This document shows positions 6,919 through 16,089 of a DNA stretch of 32,268 nucleotides, in pieces. The notes below the pieces were generated by a model. The model saw only the letters and a program-made list of their open reading frames with translations, had not been told where the DNA came from and did not search any database. A program made the position numbers and the translations under genes. The DNA is taken from the NCBI GenBank assembly GCA_021782295.1, contig JAJXVC010000003.1:1-32268 (forward strand), read 5' to 3'. Positions within the stretch are counted from its first letter, which is position 1, and each line of letters opens with the position of its first letter. This DNA is from a bacterium. Lineage in GTDB: Bacteria > Eremiobacterota > Eremiobacteria > Baltobacterales > Baltobacteraceae.

Positions 6919-9900
6919 TATGACGCATATCCCTCTTTATTGACATAAATGGCGATGAGGACAAATATCGCTATGAGGGTAAGGCCAGCGATAAGGGCAC
7001 CAACGCGGAGCCACGTTTGCCCCAGGTAGTAGATCGTCACGCGTTCTGGTGGACCCGGCGGGATAGCCCACCCATTCGCATAGCCATTCAGCACAAAATG
7101 CCGCGCATCTTTAACGCCCCATAAGCGCCATGCTTTGTTATACGATTCCAGTAGGCCTATAGCCATAGGAGCGTGACGGGCAGGAACATCGACAGTCCAC
7201 TCGTACATCGATCGCGATACCACGTGGAGGCGTTCAACTAGCTGATTATCAACGACCGGTCGTTGAATAATTAGACAAGCTTTGTCTCCCGCTCGAGAGA
7301 AAGTAATTTTGTGTCTGCCACGCCCGAGCGAAACCTTAGTTGTGTCCGTGCGCATCATTCCCCCATAATCGTCAGCATGTAATCGCAACAATAACGGAGC
7401 GTGGTCCAAAACAACGTGAACAGGCAAAACTGACGCTGAAACGTGAACGAATCGTGCGGTTGGGAAAAGAGGCTCTGGCGTGAGCAAATGGATAAATAAC
7501 TTCCCTGCTGCTTTACGAAAGCCAGGCGTGACATCAAGCGTAACCGTTTGGTATTGGCGGTGGTAGGTAAACCAGGAGCTCGGAACGACGTACAAGGTTC
7601 CTCTACCGAACCCAGGAAGTTTCGCTGGCCACACAATATACAGATCCGGGCCTTTACGGTACCAAAATGGATTGGATCCTCCTGCGATTACGTACTTTTT
7701 ATTTAGGACAACACGCTTCCCAATTTGTAGCGCGGCACGACCCTCGCTTCCATTAAGATCCCTTTCGGCCTCAACGCTGATAGGCGCTCTGGAAACCTCG
7801 TAGCCCTGCGGCGCTGCGGTCTTCAAGTCCCAATGCCAATGTTGAATTGCGTACGACTTACCTACGACCTTGTCACCACGTGTCATAATGAAACGCGGGT
7901 GGCCAAGCCCAAAACGAAGTTGTAGAAAGCGCGATGTCGAGCGTGCGATTCTATATACGCCTTCTCTTCTTGCAACTGGCCGTAACTCAACGTGCGCGCC
8001 AGGGAGCAACCACTGCTGGTTCGAATAAACGGCTCCTCCAAGAACATTGTAAGGTGGAATGACGCCACTCCCGACGGCGCTAAGCTGAACCGCGACACCC
8101 GCCATATTACAATTTCGCGCATTGATAATCGATTGAAGGCCCGATAGCTGAAGGCGTAAGGAGACCCGTCGCTCTCCGCTGCGGTACTGGGCAGGGATTA
8201 TATACGACCGTAGGTCGCCCCCGCACCGAATAATCGCATTCGCCCGCGGATCAACCGATGGCTGAACGCCAAGGGCCTTCAGGTAGACTACGACTGACCG
8301 AGCCTTTCCCACCGGTAAGGAGGGTACCGACGTTCCAAAAATAGGTGAAGTGGCACCCTCACTTTGGAGGGTCCGTGGAAGGGCCGCCCGGAACGCTGCG
8401 CGATGCAAATCTATCCAAGCTGAGTCAACCGCTCCGGTGGGCAAGCCCGATCCGGGCCCCCAAATATTTATTGCAGGCGAAAACGATACATTGACGGCGC
8501 CTCCGTCAACCGGCAGTGAAACGTCGACAGGGCGGCGTGTAAAGCCGAGGGCCAGCGCCAGCGCGTCCGTGGGCTGACGCAGTTCACTCCGAAGCCGCCT
8601 CCTAACTGTTCGCGCTCCCGAAGTTATGGAAACCACCCGAGATCGATTGACGGCGCTGACGTCGGCATGAAAGTCGACCGATGCCCCCGACGGAATGGAA
8701 ACAATAAAGTGCAACGGACTGGTCGAGGGGACAATCGACGTGAAGGGACCGACGCGGGGTTGGGCTCGCTGAATGAACCAGTAGGGAGGAACCTCCACTA
8801 AAATCGGCTTATCGGTCGTGTCCGCCGATATAAAGGGAAGACTGTTATCAGTATTGCCAGCGCGAGGAGTGAGCATCGTGACTGGAAGGCGGCGACCGTC
8901 GTTTGGAATCTGCTGAACGATCGCATAAACATCCAAGTGTCGTCGTTTTTCAAGATTAAACGCCTTTGTTAACGATTCTCCCCCTCGCGGAGTCCGTATA
9001 CCGATGACTGGCGCGTCGCCGTAAGAATAATCGGCATTGGGCGGCATAGATGCTCGGCGAATAATCGCCATCGCACGCACGCCCGCAGCCGGAGTCAGCC
9101 AGCTCAGCAGATGACTTCCGCGCTGTAGAAACACGGTAGCATAGCGAATCCACCGCGCGCCGGCGAATTCTGCTGCGTCAATGTCAGTAAACTGTATCAA
9201 GTCCTTTTTAATATCGAATCCGTCTATCCGAAAGCGCAATGATGAGATATCGGAGTCACCACTGCGCTTCAAGACTACGGAGTAGTCACCGGCGTGTTTG
9301 ACAAAGAAGCGGTAAGTAGGCGTGAACCGTTCCACTATCTGCTTACCTGCAGAGGCGTCAATTTGTGCATCTGACCGAGACTCAAATTCGTAATACGGCT
9401 TTCCACCCTTTTCCTTAAAGGGCGAGGTGCCAGTAAGAACGACGGCGGGAGCAATAGCAGGCACCTCTACGTCGGCGAGATCAGATGCGGACCCATCCGC
9501 GATCCGAAGATCGGGGGTCAAAAACACATGGGGCGGGGCGTGCTCCCGGTATACGTCAACGAAGTCCTGGCTCAATATGCGTCGCCACATCGCGGAATGG
9601 GAATCCAAGGTATGTGCAGTGTCGAAGGCTAGCATCGCATCACCCCGGAAGGGTTCAAAGTTGGCGAGAACATCGTATCGGATAACTACGTTTGAAACGT
9701 CCAGAGCGGCTGGCAGGCCAGTTGTTAATACCCCTGGGAAGCCTCGCGTTAACGAACGTTCCACGCTTGCACCATCGGGCGTCACTACCTGCGGTAGGTA
9801 GGTAATGGAACCTGCCATATGGCGCAGAAAAAGCTGCGATATATCTCCACCCTGACCCGGAGATTGATAAGGAGTCCATTTATAGAGCGGGGAAAACGCC

Positions 9901-11297
9901 AAGGGAACGAACAAAGCCCGTGTTTGCCGCTGACGACTTGGCATACCCCTCTGGATCACCTTGAGTGCATTCCTGTAGCCTGGCGAAGGAACATAGGTTG
10001 TGATGCTCCGACCGGGCCCAAGTTGACTCAAATAACGCGTCGATAGATCACCAGTGAGGAACGGGGCCCGTGAGGCGAGAGCGATTATAGTCGCTCCTAC
10101 GATAACATTCCTCCCCACGGTGTCTCGCGCAATAGCAGCGACACCAGTTGCTATTACCATTGCGCCGGCTATCGTAGGAATGATCATAAGATGCTGCGGC
10201 GACCGAAACAGCGTCGCCATTAACGGTATCTCTTTATACGCCCATATCATAACGGGTCCTAGCGGACCAACGGCAACCGCCGCGGCGGCCGTTCCAACAA
10301 AGAACAGCGCGTAGAATGTAAACATCGATCGCGTGAGTCGTGCCTTGTGAATAGCATAAAATGCTGCGAACATTAAAAAGACGGTTCCGAAATCGGCCAG
10401 CCAGACCCAAATTGGTCTAGCGTTGTCGTAAAAAGAAAAAAAGTAACCGCTCAGAGTGAACAACTGCCAGGGGGTGGCGACCGCACCCGCAAGCGTGGGC
10501 ACTGCGGTAGACCATCCAGGGCTCTCTAGTAGCGTTCTCGCATTGTAAATAAAGGGCAGGATCCAATACAAGTTCAATAACATCGCAGATGCGGCGAAGG
10601 CGACGTAGGCGCGGATGCGAGGTCTGCTGAGAAAGGCGAGCGTAACCACGAACATCAGGGTGAAGTCGGTTAGAGAAAGAGCAACTAGCGGTGTCCAGAG
10701 TGCCGCCGTAAAAAGCGCACTATTCGAGCCTTTCGACCGGTATCTGAGTAGCGACGCGAGCGTCATTGCTAAGGCACTATGGGCAAACACCTGCGTAATG
10801 GCTCCGCCTTGGAGTTCGTTGAAGTACAGCGGGGAAAAGCCGAAAACGAGGCCGCCGATCCAGGCTCCGATCCGCGACCGTAAGCCGAGGCTCTCCTGAA
10901 TACGCAATGCCAGCGTGAGGCCTGCCAACGCACCAAAAACAGGCACTAATAGAACGATCAAGTGTGAAAATAAACCAGGCATATGAGCGAACACTTCTTC
11001 GAGGTACCAAAATGGCGTATTCCCAACCCCAACGTTGGGCGTCCCAAGTTCAACGCTCCACCATGCACTGGTTGCCGCTTTCGCGAGCTCGAATGTACCG
11101 TCTGCATTGAAGTTTACCGACCAATCCCAGTTGTGGCCAATAATGCCACCTTGCAGCCACAGCACGATCGTCGATGCAATCCCGACGAGAAGAAATCCAA
11201 GAGTAGACGCAATCCAGAAGCGCGACCCATTCACAATCTCTGTTTGTTTTTTGACCGCTTCAGAACTTGCCGCTTCTTTATTTACCACGTCATTCAC
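6918..11297 (-). CDS. Giant GT-C-like membrane glycosyltransferase (AftD/DUF3367-like architecture)
   Basis: About 1459 residues. One N-terminal membrane helix (FWIASTLGFLLVG) is followed by roughly ten more in the first ~450 residues. Then comes a region of ~970 residues that looks extracytoplasmic and beta-rich, and a last membrane helix near 1432-1452. Acidic residues after the first helix (GHNWDWSVN) fit the first external loop of GT-C enzymes, where the catalytic Asp usually lies. Size and layout recall mycobacterial arabinofuranosyltransferase AftD, but I see no decisive motif, so donor and linkage are open. The chosen start is a GTG at 11297 after GGGAG (only 3 nt spacing); the GTG at 11288 is an alternative. 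The frame is open 46 codons further up, inside the preceding GT2 gene. Confidence 0.72.
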   Translation of the reverse strand: MNDVVNKEAASSEAVKKQTEIVNGSRFWIASTLGFLLVGIASTIVLWLQGGIIGHNWDWSVNFNADGTFELAKAATSAWWSVELGTPNVGVGNTPFWYLEEVFAHMPGLFSHLIVLLVPVFGALAGLTLALRIQESLGLRSRIGAWIGGLVFGFSPLYFNELQGGAITQVFAHSALAMTLASLLRYRSKGSNSALFTAALWTPLVALSLTDFTLMFVVTLAFLSRPRIRAYVAFAASAMLLNLYWILPFIYNARTLLESPGWSTAVPTLAGAVATPWQLFTLSGYFFSFYDNARPIWVWLADFGTVFLMFAAFYAIHKARLTRSMFTFYALFFVGTAAAAVAVGPLGPVMIWAYKEIPLMATLFRSPQHLMIIPTIAGAMVIATGVAAIARDTVGRNVIVGATIIALASRAPFLTGDLSTRYLSQLGPGRSITTYVPSPGYRNALKVIQRGMPSRQRQTRALFVPLAFSPLYKWTPYQSPGQGGDISQLFLRHMAGSITYLPQVVTPDGASVERSLTRGFPGVLTTGLPAALDVSNVVIRYDVLANFEPFRGDAMLAFDTAHTLDSHSAMWRRILSQDFVDVYREHAPPHVFLTPDLRIADGSASDLADVEVPAIAPAVVLTGTSPFKEKGGKPYYEFESRSDAQIDASAGKQIVERFTPTYRFFVKHAGDYSVVLKRSGDSDISSLRFRIDGFDIKKDLIQFTDIDAAEFAGARWIRYATVFLQRGSHLLSWLTPAAGVRAMAIIRRASMPPNADYSYGDAPVIGIRTPRGGESLTKAFNLEKRRHLDVYAIVQQIPNDGRRLPVTMLTPRAGNTDNSLPFISADTTDKPILVEVPPYWFIQRAQPRVGPFTSIVPSTSPLHFIVSIPSGASVDFHADVSAVNRSRVVSITSGARTVRRRLRSELRQPTDALALALGFTRRPVDVSLPVDGGAVNVSFSPAINIWGPGSGLPTGAVDSAWIDLHRAAFRAALPRTLQSEGATSPIFGTSVPSLPVGKARSVVVYLKALGVQPSVDPRANAIIRCGGDLRSYIIPAQYRSGERRVSLRLQLSGLQSIINARNCNMAGVAVQLSAVGSGVIPPYNVLGGAVYSNQQWLLPGAHVELRPVARREGVYRIARSTSRFLQLRFGLGHPRFIMTRGDKVVGKSYAIQHWHWDLKTAAPQGYEVSRAPISVEAERDLNGSEGRAALQIGKRVVLNKKYVIAGGSNPFWYRKGPDLYIVWPAKLPGFGRGTLYVVPSSWFTYHRQYQTVTLDVTPGFRKAAGKLFIHLLTPEPLFPTARFVHVSASVLPVHVVLDHAPLLLRLHADDYGGMMRTDTTKVSLGRGRHKITFSRAGDKACLIIQRPVVDNQLVERLHVVSRSMYEWTVDVPARHAPMAIGLLESYNKAWRLWGVKDARHFVLNGYANGWAIPPGPPERVTIYYLGQTWLRVGALIAGLTLIAIFVLIAIYVNKEGYAS

Positions 11298-12297
11298 TGG
11301 CTCCCATATCCGCAAATGACACCTGCCGGTTCCTTGGGCGACAGACAAGCGGCGTAAAGCGATCAGTGAACCGACGCAACATTTTGGGCGGCATGACGAG
11401 GCATCCAATCGAAAACAACCAGAAACGCCACGCAAGCAAATTTAGCGGGCGATATTTAACGTGCAACCAAACTTCACGAAAGAAGATCCGCAGTGATGAT
11501 CGGCAACGAATCTGCACAAGTCCTTGTACGTTTCGGGCAACGAAATCGACTCCAAGCTGGCGCTCGCGTTTCCAACGATTGCCCGCGAGGACACGCTCGA
11601 AAAGATCGACCCAACTCCAAAGCGGGGAAATTTCGTATATAGCAGACTCTGTACGGCTTTGACTATGGTTTTTACGAGCAGCCAAAAGGTAATCTTTCAG
11701 AAATACGCCTTGGTGCTGCAAAAATGACGCAAGTACCGGCTCCACGTGGGCCGTAAAACAGTAGGGCGTAACTTGCCCGCACAAAAGTTCGCGCTTTATT
11801 GAAAGCGAACTTAGCTGTGCAACCGCGGAATAAATCATCTTCCACGTGTGAAGACCATCGTCGGGCGACATGACCACGTCCCGCTCTTTATCGAACACGG
11901 GCGTGTAACGAATCGGCACACCCGGATCCGTGTCCCACATATAATATGGACGAATTACCACCGCGATAGTCGGCGAAATATCGAACGCCGCCTTTGTTCG
12001 ATCTAAGCATATTGGTGACAAAATATCGTCGTTTCCGAGAAGAAATAGACACGTCCCGGTTGCGTACTCAAATGCTCTTTTTAAATTTGCCGCGTATCCA
12101 ACATTCTTCGCGTGCGGGATGAGACGTACCCTCGCGTCTCCAAATGATTCAACCACCGCACATGTGTCGTCGGTACTGGCGTCGTCAACAACGAGGCATT
12201 CCCAGTCTTTGAACGTTTGCGCCCGCAGACTCTCGAGCGTTTCGGTGATGATGTTCGCGGCGTTGTATGAAGGAATTAATATTGAAAAAAACGGCAT
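11290..12297 (-). CDS. Family 2 glycosyltransferase (GT-A)
   Basis: 335-residue cytoplasmic GT2 with no clear membrane helix. The nucleotide-binding half has SILIPSYN near the start, the acidic pair D38-D39 in LVVDDAS, and the metal-binding-like GNDD at 88-91 (LFLLGNDDI). The C-terminal half is basic and less conserved. The ATG has a good ribosome site (GAGGT, about 7 nt upstream). The stop overlaps the next gene's likely GTG start by 8 nt. It probably adds one sugar to the lipid-linked intermediate. Specificity cannot be read from the sequence. Confidence 0.88.
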   Translation of the reverse strand: MPFFSILIPSYNAANIITETLESLRAQTFKDWECLVVDDASTDDTCAVVESFGDARVRLIPHAKNVGYAANLKRAFEYATGTCLFLLGNDDILSPICLDRTKAAFDISPTIAVVIRPYYMWDTDPGVPIRYTPVFDKERDVVMSPDDGLHTWKMIYSAVAQLSSLSIKRELLCGQVTPYCFTAHVEPVLASFLQHQGVFLKDYLLAARKNHSQSRTESAIYEISPLWSWVDLFERVLAGNRWKRERQLGVDFVARNVQGLVQIRCRSSLRIFFREVWLHVKYRPLNLLAWRFWLFSIGCLVMPPKMLRRFTDRFTPLVCRPRNRQVSFADMGASE

Positions 12298-12351
12298 TCG
12301 ATCTACCTCTTTAGGTTTAGAGTGGAACTGCGCTTGGTAACCAAGGCAATG

Positions 12352-14004
12352 CTATACCCCAGTGGTCACCGCGCGTCTCCTTCTTAGGTGGTGCGCCAAG
12401 CGAATTGCCAACGCAACTGCTGGGAACGTGGAATTTGCTTGGCCCGACGTTGGGAAAACTGCCGAAGATGCGACGTGGAGGTTTGAGACACCATGCACCT
12501 TAAGATCTTCGTCCACTACGCTCGTCCTTGGATCCCTGCCCATTCTAGCCGTTCCTGTCTGGTGGTATCCATCGACAGCCTGCATTAGTATTCGGTCAAC
12601 CAACTCTTCATTTGGGTAGCGATAGACTAGTCGAGCAATTCCGCTTTGTCGCAGTCCAAAATCAAGCACACTATGCGCGGCAAGGACACGCCGGGCTTCT
12701 CCTTCTGCGTACCTGAGCGTAACGGTCGCTCGCGCAAGGCCGAAGCGATCATATTCGTTTGCTAACAGAACACGATTTTGAAGATCAGGTTCCTGTTCCG
12801 AGTGATAGACCAGTGCATACCGGCCGGTCGAATTCCAAAGCAACGGGGCTGGTTTTCGCGGCTTCAAGAGAAACCGATCACGTATAAGCGCCACGACGTC
12901 CTGTATCCCCCTCGACCCACCCGCTACGATATTCCGTATATGACGCCCATAGCGAGTCGGCTCCGAACCGACGTGGTACAAACGGGTGCCTTCAGCGAGA
13001 AGCCGCCGCCCAATTGGCGGGAAGGCCAGAGCCAAGAAAATCGCGGAGAGCGCGGCATTGTGATGACTCGGATCGTAGAAAGGCGGATTATCCGTCCAGA
13101 ACGCGGTGTTTAGTAGACTGTGGTTACGTTGAGCTAACTCGGTTAACGTAAATCGTCGCCGAACATAGGCGCCCGTTCGGTCCTTAACATAATCAAATTC
13201 AGCTGCTGTTGCAGGCTCGTTGAATTCGATATCTGCGATCTTTCCCGATATGTGACCCATGTAGTACCGCCCAAGGGGTCCACCAACGCCGCCAAATAGA
13301 CTGGGCATGTTCCGCTGAACCGACAACAACAAGCGAGCGGTCTCAACTCCTCCGACGGCAATCACTACTTCGCGTGCCGAGGCAACTTCCATGCGATTTG
13401 CGCTTCTCACTTGTACTGAAGCGACGGTTGCGCCAGCCTCATCAAACCGCAAATCCGTGACGGTGCTGTTTAGGCACACGGTTATTTTCTTCGACTCTTT
13501 AATTCGCGTCTGATGCACGATGGCGAGACGTGGTTCAGTTGCCCATCGCTCCTGCGAGCCAATGTACACTTCAGAGAAGTTTTCCGGTAGACGGGAGGGA
13601 TGGCGTTCAAATACGTCGCTTCCACAAAGCAGATGTTGCGATGCTCCTGAATACCACGGCTTCAGCGCGTCGTGGCTAATGGGCCAGCCGGAATGAGGCA
13701 CATGCGGACGCCACTCAAAGTCGATGTCGTCCAAAGGCACGCAGCGTCCGCCCCACATCCATGACGTTCCGCCGAATGCTCGGCAGACCGCCACCTCCAT
13801 CGGTACATGGGAGGACCCGTCCTGAATTATAGCTCTAGAAACGTCCTCCATGCCCCGTGATACATCAAGTGCTCCTGACTCAAGCACCAAAACATCAAGC
13901 CCCAGGCGCGCACACTCTTCTGCGACCGCCATGCCGACGGGACCGCAACCTACAACGCAAACATCCCATGCAGTATCACGGCTCGGCACCCTTTGCACAA
14001 TCAT
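12352..14004 (-). CDS. GMC-family FAD-dependent oxidoreductase
   Basis: 550-residue flavoprotein of the glucose-methanol-choline family. The N-terminal FAD fold is clear: G19-x-G21-x2-G24 in VVGCGPVGMA, and E42 at the end of strand 2 for the ribose. A flavin-contact segment FGGTSWMWGGRC is near residue 76. The C-terminal GMC signature is present: H in GYHQTGTARMG (about 484-494), and NLHVASSAVFPTSGQANS with the second active-site position as Asn. Such enzymes oxidise an alcohol, often a sugar hydroxyl. It starts 3 nt after the aldo/keto reductase stop, so the two are probably co-translated and may act on one substrate. A 54-bp gap precedes the next GT2. Confidence 0.9.
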   Translation of the reverse strand: MIVQRVPSRDTAWDVCVVGCGPVGMAVAEECARLGLDVLVLESGALDVSRGMEDVSRAIIQDGSSHVPMEVAVCRAFGGTSWMWGGRCVPLDDIDFEWRPHVPHSGWPISHDALKPWYSGASQHLLCGSDVFERHPSRLPENFSEVYIGSQERWATEPRLAIVHQTRIKESKKITVCLNSTVTDLRFDEAGATVASVQVRSANRMEVASAREVVIAVGGVETARLLLSVQRNMPSLFGGVGGPLGRYYMGHISGKIADIEFNEPATAAEFDYVKDRTGAYVRRRFTLTELAQRNHSLLNTAFWTDNPPFYDPSHHNAALSAIFLALAFPPIGRRLLAEGTRLYHVGSEPTRYGRHIRNIVAGGSRGIQDVVALIRDRFLLKPRKPAPLLWNSTGRYALVYHSEQEPDLQNRVLLANEYDRFGLARATVTLRYAEGEARRVLAAHSVLDFGLRQSGIARLVYRYPNEELVDRILMQAVDGYHQTGTARMGRDPRTSVVDEDLKVHGVSNLHVASSAVFPTSGQANSTFPAVALAIRLAHHLRRRRAVTTGV

Positions 14005-14007
14005 TGG

Positions 14008-15003
14008 CTAGTCAGGCGAACTTACTTCGGGGGAACTGCTAATCTCACGCCGCATCCAGGCAATTTCGCTGTCGCTAAATCGCGACTCCGTAACCGCCTT
14101 AACGTTAGAATGAATATGACGAACCTTCATCATTGCTGGGATGACTACGTGAATTCCAGGTGAGCTAAGTATGACGTTTAGTACTGCGTCCGCCAAGACC
14201 TCGTCGTCCACTACCGCAAGTTTCGCACGAAGGGTAGAAGACATCTCGGCCATCGTAGTGAGCCGCTGGAAAATCTTGCGCGTCTCATGGACCCCCTCCA
14301 CGCCTCCGAATGGATGGTTGGCAACTGAAACAAACGCGCTGTCACCCTCGGTCAGGATCCCTGGGGTGGAAAGGTCAAAGACGTTACAGGGGAACTGCAG
14401 CGCTTTTATCGATTGGGTTTTCCTTTGTAAAACGCGCCCGATGACAGAGCGCTCGGCAGAAACCCCCGCGACCCTCACCTTGCCCGAAGCGACTAGTCTA
14501 TCAATTGCCTCAAACAGTTCATCATTTTCTAGAGCATCTATGGTGGCGTCGTGAAGGAAAAGAACATCTATGTAGTCGGTTCGAAGCGCCCGCAAGCTGT
14601 CACAAACGCTTTGGTGTAAGGACTCGATGGAAAAATGCCCGTGCGAAACTTGGCTCGATGCCATTTGAAGTAGCAGGGATCGGGAAGCGGGCAAAATGCC
14701 TAGTGCCGCCCGTGCAAGAGGTTTTGAAAGCTTCTTCCAAAGCACCTGCGCCGATGGCATAATTCCGAACTTAGTCGAAACCACGGCTTTATCACGGCGC
14801 GTGCGAAGGAACTCCCCAAGCAAAGCCTCGGATTCCCCATAACCGTAACAGCGCGCGGTATCGAAGAAAGTAACGCCCGAATCCCACGCTGTGCCGAGCG
14901 CACGTAGCGAGTCACGCCTACCAATCCTGCCCATAACGGCGGAACAGCCAAGGCCTAGTGCGGAGGTTGTAATACCCGTTCCCCCGAGTTCTACAGTGCG
15001 CAT
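14008..15003 (-). CDS. Aldo/keto reductase
   Basis: 331-residue NAD(P)H-dependent reductase with the full AKR catalytic tetrad: D48 and Y53 in FFDTARCYGYGE, K78 in STKFG and H151 in LFLHD. The C-terminal cofactor region (VIPAMMKVRHI) is degenerate but present. It converts a carbonyl to an alcohol. It lies 9 nt after a GT2 and 3 nt before the GMC oxidoreductase, in the middle of the glycan operon, so a keto-sugar substrate is likely. An insertion around residues 85-120 is longer than in many AKRs. Confidence 0.9.
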   Translation of the reverse strand: MRTVELGGTGITTSALGLGCSAVMGRIGRRDSLRALGTAWDSGVTFFDTARCYGYGESEALLGEFLRTRRDKAVVSTKFGIMPSAQVLWKKLSKPLARAALGILPASRSLLLQMASSQVSHGHFSIESLHQSVCDSLRALRTDYIDVLFLHDATIDALENDELFEAIDRLVASGKVRVAGVSAERSVIGRVLQRKTQSIKALQFPCNVFDLSTPGILTEGDSAFVSVANHPFGGVEGVHETRKIFQRLTTMAEMSSTLRAKLAVVDDEVLADAVLNVILSSPGIHVVIPAMMKVRHIHSNVKAVTESRFSDSEIAWMRREISSSPEVSSPD

Positions 15004-15012
15004 ATGTGCCCG

Positions 15013-16089
15013 CTAGGCTTTCGGGTGCAGCGAATTTTCGCCACTCCCGCCCTCAGCCTGCAAACGCCTTCTTAGACGATCGGCCGAGGCCTCGCCTTTC
15101 GCAACGAACGAAACGGCCTGACCTGCATACATGAACGGCACGATGAACGAGAAATAGACATGAAGAAATGCGGCCCTGTCTCCCGTCTTTATGAAACACT
15201 TAAAACTGTCGACCAGAGGTATGGCTAACGTCAACATTTTTATGCCAGCGACCGCAATTGAAAAGTTAGAACGCGCCCAAGTGTAGCTTCGTTGTGATTT
15301 CACGTGAAGAAACTGATTCATGTTACGCCTAAGCTTCGCCAAAAAATCGGAAACGGTGTCGCTGTGGCGATGGATAATGCTGGACTTAAGCATCACGAAC
15401 TGATTCGCTCCCTGGCGCGTGAGTTGCAAGTTCGTGTCAATGTGAAAGTAGAGCGGCCACCACAATGTGCGCTCGACAGTTGATTTTCGCGTTATGAACC
15501 CTTGAGCTCCAACTGGCGGAAAATTATGCTCGGAAAGCTCGACCAACCAACAATTCACGGTCTCGGCGACCACGGTTCCTGCAAGCCGCCAACCGGCCTC
15601 CGTCACCATAAGACGATCGCGCCTTCTCAAATAAAAAGCGACGGGATCGTTAGCGCCAAACATTCCGACGTATCGATTTGCTGCTGACTCATGGCGTTCG
15701 TATTCAAAGCGCGCGGGTTGGGCACCGACCGCGTCCGGGAAAGAGATAAAACACGACAACGCGGATCGCAGCCAATCCCTACTTGGGAGCACGTGGTCGT
15801 CATCGATAAACATAATGATATCATTTGAGGCCGCCTTAATTCCAATTGCTTTACCGCGTTCAGGATCCTTAGCCCCATTTCGCACGACGCGCGCTCCGAA
15901 AGCGCGAGCTACCGTCACCGTTCCGTCGGAAGAGTCATCATCGACGACAACGATCTCAACCAAAGATTGATCGACGTCTTGCTCGCGCAGACTTCGGAGT
16001 GCAACGGGTAAGCGTTTTTCGCCGTTAAAGGTCGGCAAAATAACAGAAATTGCGGGAAGCCTCTTAGCGCACGCGTCAGTCACTTTCAT
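15013..16089 (-). CDS. Family 2 glycosyltransferase with C-terminal membrane region
   Basis: 358-residue GT2. The donor-site acids are D50-D52 (VVVDDDSSDG) and the metal-binding run is D96-D98 (MFIDDDHVLP). The family's C-terminal part contains Q-x2-R-W-like features only in degenerate form (NLQLTRQGAN). Hydrophobic stretches near 275-300 and 318-335 suggest membrane association, as in polymerising or lipid-linked GT2 enzymes. The ATG lies 14 nt inside the end of the radical SAM gene, so translation is coupled. Donor and acceptor unknown. Confidence 0.87.
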   Translation of the reverse strand: MKVTDACAKRLPAISVILPTFNGEKRLPVALRSLREQDVDQSLVEIVVVDDDSSDGTVTVARAFGARVVRNGAKDPERGKAIGIKAASNDIIMFIDDDHVLPSRDWLRSALSCFISFPDAVGAQPARFEYERHESAANRYVGMFGANDPVAFYLRRRDRLMVTEAGWRLAGTVVAETVNCWLVELSEHNFPPVGAQGFITRKSTVERTLWWPLYFHIDTNLQLTRQGANQFVMLKSSIIHRHSDTVSDFLAKLRRNMNQFLHVKSQRSYTWARSNFSIAVAGIKMLTLAIPLVDSFKCFIKTGDRAAFLHVYFSFIVPFMYAGQAVSFVAKGEASADRLRRRLQAEGGSGENSLHPKA

